In this document: positions 58,062-64,000 of the stretch, one piece after another
Numbering within the stretch: the stretch's first letter is position 1
How the letters are laid out: every line of letters starts with the position of its first letter
Origin: Triglochin maritima
Lineage: Eukaryota > Streptophyta > Magnoliopsida > Alismatales > Juncaginaceae
Reading direction: 5' to 3'
NCBI GenBank assembly: GCA_963682175.1
Contig: OY821786.1
Location: 28,604,501-28,668,500, forward strand
Length of the DNA stretch: 64,000 nt
The notes under the pieces: model-generated
Told to the model about the DNA's origin: nothing
What the model saw: the letters and a program-made list of their open reading frames with translations, nothing else
Databases searched by the model: none
Made by a program: the position numbers and the translations under genes

Positions 58062-59735
58062 ATCCTGACTCCGGAGCCACTAATCACCTCACCAATGACC
58101 AATCCACTATTCAACACTCTCATGACTACACTAGTTCTAACTTCATTAGGTCTGCCAATGGTACAAGTTTGCCAATAAGGCGTATTGGTTCTCTTACTAT
58201 TCCCTCCTCTTCTAGAATATTAAAAATGCATGAAGTTTTTTATGATCCTAGTGTAACTCGGAAGGTTCTTAGTGTTGCTAGATTCACTATTGATAATAAT
58301 GTCTAATTTGAGTTTTATCCCACTTCCTGTTTTGTGAAGGATCTGCACTCGGGCTAGGTTCTTCTCCGGGTCCATCTTGATCATGGTCTCTATCGTCTTC
58401 AGTTCTCTAGGACCTTGCCTCGCAAACTTGCCTTCCTTGGAGAAAGGACTACTGCTGATAAATGGCACCACAACTTGGTCACCCCTCTGCTAAAACTGTT
58501 CATAATATTCTTCATAATAATGCTCTTTCTACGTATGGAAGGAACTTGTTAAATACTAGTCATACTTGCTTTTCTGTTAAAAATCACAATCTACCTTTTA
58601 CTCATACTCACGCTAAAGCTACTCCCTTGAACTCATTTACTCTGATGTTTGGGGAGCTGCACCTGTTATCTCTCATACTGAATGTAGGTTTTATGTTAGC
58701 TTTCTTGATGATTATAGCCGTTATACTTGGTTATTTCCTATTGCTTTGAAGTCTGATGTTTTACCAACTTTTCAAAAATTCAAGTTACAGGTTGAGAAAT
58801 ATTTTTCCTGTCAAATTAAGAGTTTTCAGAGTGATTGGGGTGGTGAATTTCGGTCAGTCTCTAAGTTCTTAGAAGCTAATGGTATCCTTCATAAAGTATC
58901 TTGTCCTCATACATATGAACAAAATGGATCAATTGAACATAAACATAGACATGTTGTTGACTGTGGTTTATCTCTACTTTCTCATGCATCTTTACTGTCT
59001 CTGTTTTGGGATTATGCATTTACTACTACTGCTTTTCTGATCAATAGAATACCTTCTATGACTTCTTCCGTCTCCCCTTTTAAAAAATTATTTAACAAAG
59101 CACCTGATTACTCTTCTATAAAAGTTTTTGGTTGCTCATGTTTTCCTTGTCTTAGACTGTATAATGCACATAAATTAGAACTTCATTCTCGTCAATGTAT
59201 ATTTCTAGGTTATAGTACTATGCATAAAGGCTATAAATGTTTCCATGTTAGGTCTGGTCGGATGTATATTGCTCGTAATGTTATATTTGATGAAAAATAT
59301 TTCCCTTTTCAAGGCACCCACAACAAAGGTATCTCAAAGTTGTAGTACCTCTACATCTACCATACCTTTGTTGTCTACTTCTGACATCACTCCAATTGTC
59401 CCTATGCCTGGGCCCACTCTGACCCCATCAGTCTCTACCACTAAACCATCTCTTGATCCACCATATAACTCACCTCCTGAACAACCAGATCACCCACCTA
59501 CAACACTCTCTCCACCACCTATCATTCCCCCAACTATCAAACACTCCAAACGTACTAACTATCTTATGACCGACTCGTTCCATATAGTACTGTAGGCGTT
59601 CTTCAATATCTTACTCTTACCCGTCCTGAAATAACTTTTGCGGTAATTAAGGTTTGCCAATTCATGCATCATCCTACTGAAGAACATTGGACAACTGTCA
59701 AACAAATTTTAAGATATCTCAAACCATCTATAAAC
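58062..59735 (+). pseudogene. Copia protease, integrase and pol C-terminal remnants
   Basis: Protease DSGATNHLT, a pre-integrase zinc region (HHNL, HPSAKTVHNILH), then the integrase core in shifted frames (SDVWG, FLDDYSRYTWLF, QSDWGGEF, EQNGSIEHKHRH, FLINRIPS, FGCSCFP). From about 59560 the reverse transcriptase is deleted. The sequence jumps to STVGVLQYLTLTRPEITFAV and RYLK near the pol end. It is the continuation of the element at 53409-55603. Confidence 0.85.
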
Positions 59736-59744
59736 TTTGGGGAA

Positions 59745-60296
59745 AGCCCAAGACAAAGAGTATAGACTTCGGTGAGAGCCCGAAGTATCCCTCTCGGATT
59801 GTGAGAGGAGGAGCCAAGCTCGGCGAGGGTTGCTCGCGAGCTTGAAGATTGTAAAGGCGTTCTCTCCCGGCCCGAAACGGGGAGTGGATAGTGAAGACGC
59901 GAGCGGAGCTTGCAAGAGAGGACGTAGGCGGTGACCGAACCTCTGTAAAAACCTCGTGTTCCTTGAGGTTTGCATTTTCTATTCATTACTTGCTTGTTTA
60001 GTTTTAAATTCCGCTGCATATCTTTGATCGTTAAACAAGTAGGTAATTAGGGATAAAAGTGATTAGTATTGTAGACCCTCACGATCCAACAATCTTGACT
60101 TCATTACATTCTTCTCTGAGTCTTGATCACTTGTAGATGTTAGCACAATACAATATATGTTGTACGCATAATGTGTGTTACTCTATATTTGATTGTGATT
60201 AAGATTAGTTTAGTTAAATCATCAAAACACAGATTAAGACCAAAAAACCAACATATTCACCCCTTAGACATCTATTGGGGTTATTTAGATCCTACA
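59745..60296 (+). repeat. Copia LTR fragment
   Basis: Ends ...GATCCTACA before a primer site and has the CCGCTGCATATCTTTGATCG-type block seen near copia LTR ends. Its left edge abuts the pol remnant of a different element and is not defined. No target duplication is seen. Confidence 0.5.
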
Positions 60297-60298
60297 TT

Positions 60299-60310
60299 TG
60301 GTGTCAGAGC
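60299..60310 (+). other. Copia primer-binding site
   Basis: TGGTGTCAGAGC, one mismatch from the methionine-tRNA site, between an LTR end and a copia gag start. Confidence 0.75.
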
Positions 60311-60348
60311 TAAGTGCTTAGTTCATTTACTTAATCATAGTAAGCAAA

Positions 60349-60796
60349 ATGGATCAAAGTAGAGAAGACATTCATACATTTAGGCTAACCTTTTTACCGG
60401 CAACAACTATGCTTATTGATAGAAACACATGAGCACGTTCATCCAATCTTATGACATTACGTTTTTTGTTTTTCTTCAAGTTCCATACATTCATGCTAAG
60501 AGTCCATAAACCATGACGAATGATGAACTTCATATGGCTGAAATGAATGTGAAACTTCTTGACAAATTCATGTGTGGCATTTGATTCATCATTTGATGGA
60601 TGGAAACTACACGAATCTCATTGAGGGAACTTCATCGGTTAAGGAAACTAGAGTAGACTCCTTTATGCAAAAGTATGAAATGTTCTCTATGAAACAAGGT
60701 GAAACAATTAGCGAGACGAACACTCGTTTTACTAATATTACTAACTCTCTCAAAAATCTTAGCATGGTTATTATTGAGAGTGATATGATGTGGAAG
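60349..60796 (+). pseudogene. Copia gag fragment
   Basis: MDQSREDIHTF from the ATG at 60349, then frameshifted LFTGNNYAYW-type and the block LIEGTSSVKETRVDSFMQKYEMFSMKQGETI with FTNITNSLKNL. It is cut at 60796 by a reversed LTR fragment. Confidence 0.75.
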
Positions 60797-61187
60797 TGTA
60801 GGATTTCGTGCCCCTATCTATGTATATATTTTTCGAATTTTATACATGCCTCTAGGATCAATTACCATTTTTTCGACGATTTCTTGTACACTATTTTTTA
60901 TTTTTCTAATATCATGTAATTTACATATATAATAAAACAAATAGACGATGATCACACTCAAAGGTTCTCTAAAATCTTTATGAAGATCTGGAGTTGTGTT
61001 GCGCGTTGAATCGCATGTCGATTCACCTCCAAGTGTTCACCAAACTCTAAACAAGATTAGAGAGAAATGAGCTAACCAATTCAATCTCTAAATCAAGCTT
61101 AAAATCTAGCTAATGACCCCTCTAAAGCTCCTTGAGAATTTAATCTCCAAAAGATCGAAATAATTAAGAGAAATTCGGATGGATTAG
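60797..61187 (-). repeat. Reversed LTR fragment of the GGTCGACC copia family
   Basis: Begins TGTAGGATTTCGTGCCCC, the reverse complement of the LTR end at 58061. It follows that LTR down to ATTCGGATGGATTAG, then changes to the GC-rich hAT end. Preceded by GGAAG (60792-60796), the expected copy of which would lie beyond the window. Confidence 0.85.
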
Positions 61188-61188
61188 G

Positions 61189-61360
61189 CGACCGCCTAGG
61201 CGTTAGGCGGTCGCCTAGGCGGTCGCCGGTGGCGGTGGTCGCCTGGGCGACCACCGCCTTTCGCCCAGCAGAGCTGGGCGAAATAGGCGATCGCCTAGGC
61301 GATCATTTCGCCTAGGCGATCGCCTAGGCGAGAGCCGTTGGAGGCTCTCCAACGGCTCTC
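61189..61360. repeat. Dense CpG hairpin cluster at the hAT 5' end
   Basis: Successive inverted repeats: AGGCGACCGCCTA/TAGGCGGTCGCCT near 61189; GGTGGTCGCC/GGCGACCACC; TTTCGCCCAGC/GCTGGGCGAAA; several palindromes ATCGCCTAGGCGAT and TAGGCGATCGCCTA; and GAGAGCCGTTGGAG/CTCCAACGGCTCTC (61330-61343 and 61347-61360, loop GCT). The hAT terminus probably lies at the left edge of this block. Confidence 0.92.
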
Positions 61361-61424
61361 TCCTTTTAATTTTTTTATTATTTTTTTTTTCAAAAATTAC
61401 AACTTTGCCACTAGCCCCAAATCC

Positions 61425-61432
61425 TATATAAA
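61425..61432 (+). promoter_or_regulatory. TATA box of the hAT transposase gene
   Basis: TATATAAA about 65 bp after the hairpin cluster and 275 bp before the ATG. A C/T-rich leader follows. Position and context suit a plant promoter. Confidence 0.65.
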
Positions 61433-61705
61433 CCCCTCCAAACCTCTTCATTTTTCACACATCTCTCATTCTCTTCTTCTTCATAATCCTATTCTCATCA
61501 TCAACCTTCCTAATCATCAAGTTTTGCGATTAAGTCTCCGGTCTGGTGCTTAGTTTTGAAGTTGGAAAGTGAAATCTCCGATCCGTTTCTTCATTCTTCA
61601 ACCGTCAAAATCAAGTGCACTCTTTCTAACTTCTCTTTAGAATTAAATTAATTAGTATTTTATTTTCATATTAGTCTAAATTTTATATTAGTCTAGTTTT
61701 AAGAT

Positions 61706-64000
61706 ATGGCTTACGTACCCGGCACTAGTCTACCTATGCATCACGAGAGTTACGATGACCTAAGACCTACCCGTACAAATGACCCCGGTTGGAATACTGC
61801 CCATTACATTAGCGCTAATGATAAAAATTGTATTGTCTGTGAGTTATGTGGTAAGGAAACTAGAGGTGGTATAGCCCGTCACAAACAACATCTTGCACAC
61901 ACACCCGGTAGCAATGCTAGACCTTGTGATAAAGTTCCTGACTCTATTAAACAAGACATAACTGCATACATGATTAGAAACAGTAGGACATTACAAAACG
62001 AAAATGTATGTCTTGATGATTATGTAGACCGAGAAAACATAGAATTTGATCTAGAAACCGGGTCGGGTTCCGGTTCTGCTCCGACCCCAACCTCCCGTTC
62101 TCGCCCCGTTCCTGGTCGAAAGAGACAAAAACAACGTTTGTGGGCACCATTTTGCGGACGTGGGAAGGACGTGGTTTCCGGCCCCCAACAAACAACCATC
62201 GAAAGAACCTTTAGAAAAGAAGATAGGAAAACAATTAATCAAAAATGGGCTAGGTTTTTCTATAGATGTGGTATATCATTCAACACTGTAAGGACGCCTG
62301 AGTGGAAGGAAGCAATATCCGCTACTAGTACTTACGGACCCGGACTTAAACCCATGACGTATCATGAAGTTAGTGACTCGTGCCTTAAACAAGAAATTGA
62401 CTACACTAGAGGTATACTAGAATCGTACAGACAAGATTGGGCAACATACGGGTGCACGTTGATGACAGATGGGTGGACTGATAGGTCCGGTAGGAGTATA
62501 ATCAATTTTCTAGTAAATTGTCCGACAGGTACCATGTTCATGAGGTCTGTAGATGCTTCCGGTCACTCTCACACCGCAGACTACCTGTACAAGCTGATGG
62601 ACAAGGTAGTTGGCGAGATTGGCGAAGAACACGTTGTTCAGGTGGTCACCGACAACGCCGCCGCGTACGTACTTGCCGGTAGGATGTTGCAACAAAAAAG
62701 AAGGAGATTGTTTTGGACTCCCTGTGCAGCGCATTGCATCGATCTCATCTTGGAGGATATTGGCAAGTTGTTTTTGAAGACTATTGCTTTAGCTCGGAAG
62801 ATCATCAAACATTTCAACAGCTCTGCCATGTTGTTGAAGAGGATGCGAATTGCCATTGAAGGGAACCTGCTACGCCCTGCTGTCACGAGATTTGCCACCG
62901 CATTTCTGAGTTTGCAAAGGTTATTTCTGAAGAAAGACAAACTCCGAGCCTTTGTTGTTTCCCCGGGGTACAACGATCCTAATGCAAGTTGGATAAAGAA
63001 CAAGAAAAAGAAGGAGATCTCTACTGAAGTTGCCGAGACCATTCTACAAAGTGGTTTCTGGACCAACGTCGTAAAGGCACTGAAGGCCTCACAACCTATG
63101 GTTCAGGTTCTTAGACTTGTTGACGGCGATGAGAAACCAGCGATGGGATATCTGTGTGACGCGATGGAGAAAGCCAAAGAACAAATCATGAGGAACTTTG
63201 ACGGAAACCCGAGGTTGTACAAGCAAGTCATCGACCTCATCGACACCAGGTGGGGTCCAGGGAAGATGATGTCATCACCGCTACATTCTGCTGGTTTCTT
63301 ACTCAACCCTGGTACCTTCTTCTCCGTCCCACCTCAGGATCGAAATATAGCTTTCAATGAGCATATGCCTGGATTCATGGATGTCGTAGAGCGGCTCGTC
63401 CCCACTCCTGCAGAACAAGACAAGATTTGCGGTTTACTTGATCGTTACAAGAACTCCCTCGGAATATTCTCGAGGGATATGGTCGTCAGACAAAGGTCGG
63501 AAAGAAGACCTATAGATTGGTGGCAATCGTATGGCGCAGACATGGGAGAGACTGCATTACAGAGGTTGGCCGTGAGGGTGTTGGGATTGACATGTTCGGC
63601 ATCAGGTTGTGAGCGGAATTGGAGTGTCTTCGAGCAGTTGCACTCAACGAGAAGGAACAGGTTGGCTGTGAAGAAGATGAATGACTTGGTGTATGTGAAC
63701 TACAACCAAAAGTTAAGGCAAAGGTTTCAGCAAAGGATGGAGAAGCCTGGATTTTATGACCCCATCAGTGTGGAGTACGATCTCTTCGACGAGCATCCGT
63801 GGTTGGTAGAAACTGAAGATCCGGTCTTCGCTGGAGAGGAGCTTACATGGGCCGATGTCGAGGAAGCAGCTTTGGGACATTCTTCTTCACGGAGACGCTT
63901 TGCTCGATCCATGTCCACTGCATCTGACCCGCGGTGTTCTACTGCATCTGACGCGCCATTATTAGGTCGTGGCATGGATGATGCCATCGTTCACATCAGT
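61706..64000 (+). CDS. hAT-family transposase, frame open to the window edge
   Basis: 765 codons from the ATG at 61706 with no stop; the gene runs off the window. BED-type zinc finger near 42-65 (C-x2-C with later His residues). Next come a basic linker and the central hAT region with TDGWTDRSGRS (Asp255) and VTDNAA (Asp316), then CAAHCIDLILEDIG, the usual C-x2-H helix motif. The C-terminal dimerisation region near 600-665 has DWWQSYG, then SASGCERNWS (Glu636) and NRLAVKK. Spacings D-x60-D and D-x319-E are like those of characterised hAT transposases. The enzyme would cut and paste elements with 8-bp target duplications. The 3' end and right terminus are outside the window. Both the intact frame and the TATA box suggest an element that may still be active. 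Confidence 0.93.
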   Translation, partial: MAYVPGTSLPMHHESYDDLRPTRTNDPGWNTAHYISANDKNCIVCELCGKETRGGIARHKQHLAHTPGSNARPCDKVPDSIKQDITAYMIRNSRTLQNENVCLDDYVDRENIEFDLETGSGSGSAPTPTSRSRPVPGRKRQKQRLWAPFCGRGKDVVSGPQQTTIERTFRKEDRKTINQKWARFFYRCGISFNTVRTPEWKEAISATSTYGPGLKPMTYHEVSDSCLKQEIDYTRGILESYRQDWATYGCTLMTDGWTDRSGRSIINFLVNCPTGTMFMRSVDASGHSHTADYLYKLMDKVVGEIGEEHVVQVVTDNAAAYVLAGRMLQQKRRRLFWTPCAAHCIDLILEDIGKLFLKTIALARKIIKHFNSSAMLLKRMRIAIEGNLLRPAVTRFATAFLSLQRLFLKKDKLRAFVVSPGYNDPNASWIKNKKKKEISTEVAETILQSGFWTNVVKALKASQPMVQVLRLVDGDEKPAMGYLCDAMEKAKEQIMRNFDGNPRLYKQVIDLIDTRWGPGKMMSSPLHSAGFLLNPGTFFSVPPQDRNIAFNEHMPGFMDVVERLVPTPAEQDKICGLLDRYKNSLGIFSRDMVVRQRSERRPIDWWQSYGADMGETALQRLAVRVLGLTCSASGCERNWSVFEQLHSTRRNRLAVKKMNDLVYVNYNQKLRQRFQQRMEKPGFYDPISVEYDLFDEHPWLVETEDPVFAGEELTWADVEEAALGHSSSRRRFARSMSTASDPRCSTASDAPLLGRGMDDAIVHIS

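Overview
The window is a piece of nuclear DNA from a flowering plant, most likely a dicot. It is almost entirely transposable elements, many nested inside one another. I recognise only one ordinary host gene: a three-exon gene on the minus strand at 45946-48067 for an uncharacterised single-pass membrane protein. The plant assignment rests on plant-type LTR retrotransposons (Ty3 chromovirus, Athila-like, Ty1/copia), a PIF/Harbinger remnant with its Myb-like partner ORF, hAT and CACTA ends, and plant-style introns. I cannot name the species.

Layout. 532-9471 is a complete, very young Ty3/gypsy chromovirus (2182-bp LTRs, target duplication CATGT) whose polyprotein frame is closed by two nonsense codons. 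9800-16890 continues at 34536-35690 and holds an old mosaic: PIF/Harbinger transposase and Myb-like ORF remnants, a 274-bp hAT MITE, a long inverted repeat and many diverged repeat modules. This mosaic is split by a nested pair of Athila-like elements. The outer one (16891-34535, minus, target duplication ACCAC) carries the inner one (21956-32248, plus, target duplication GCAAG). Both encode only gag and protease and have no reverse transcriptase or integrase. The inner element has three LTRs, the product of tandem duplication and a microhomology deletion. 36300-38450 holds a CACTA end and a solo LTR; 39230-40460 is a tandem repeat; 41240-45412 is an Athila-like LTR fragment next to a reversed copia remnant.

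After the host gene, 48550-50500 has a hairpin cluster, a 259-bp solo LTR and a MITE-like repeat. 50833-61187 is a graveyard of copia elements with inserted solo LTRs. From about 61189 to the window edge lies the 5' half or more of a hAT transposon with an uninterrupted transposase frame (61706 to at least 64000).

The most unusual signal is architectural. Several unrelated element families each carry their own cluster of short CpG-rich palindromes. In most of them the cluster lies 80-420 bp upstream of the TATA box. The two Athila-like families repeat the motif in the leader about 150 nt downstream of the primer-binding site. Arm bases vary in a compensatory way and loops vary freely. The palindrome GGTCGACC is shared by a Ty3 chromovirus LTR (10 exact copies) and a copia LTR (7 exact copies), which are otherwise unrelated.
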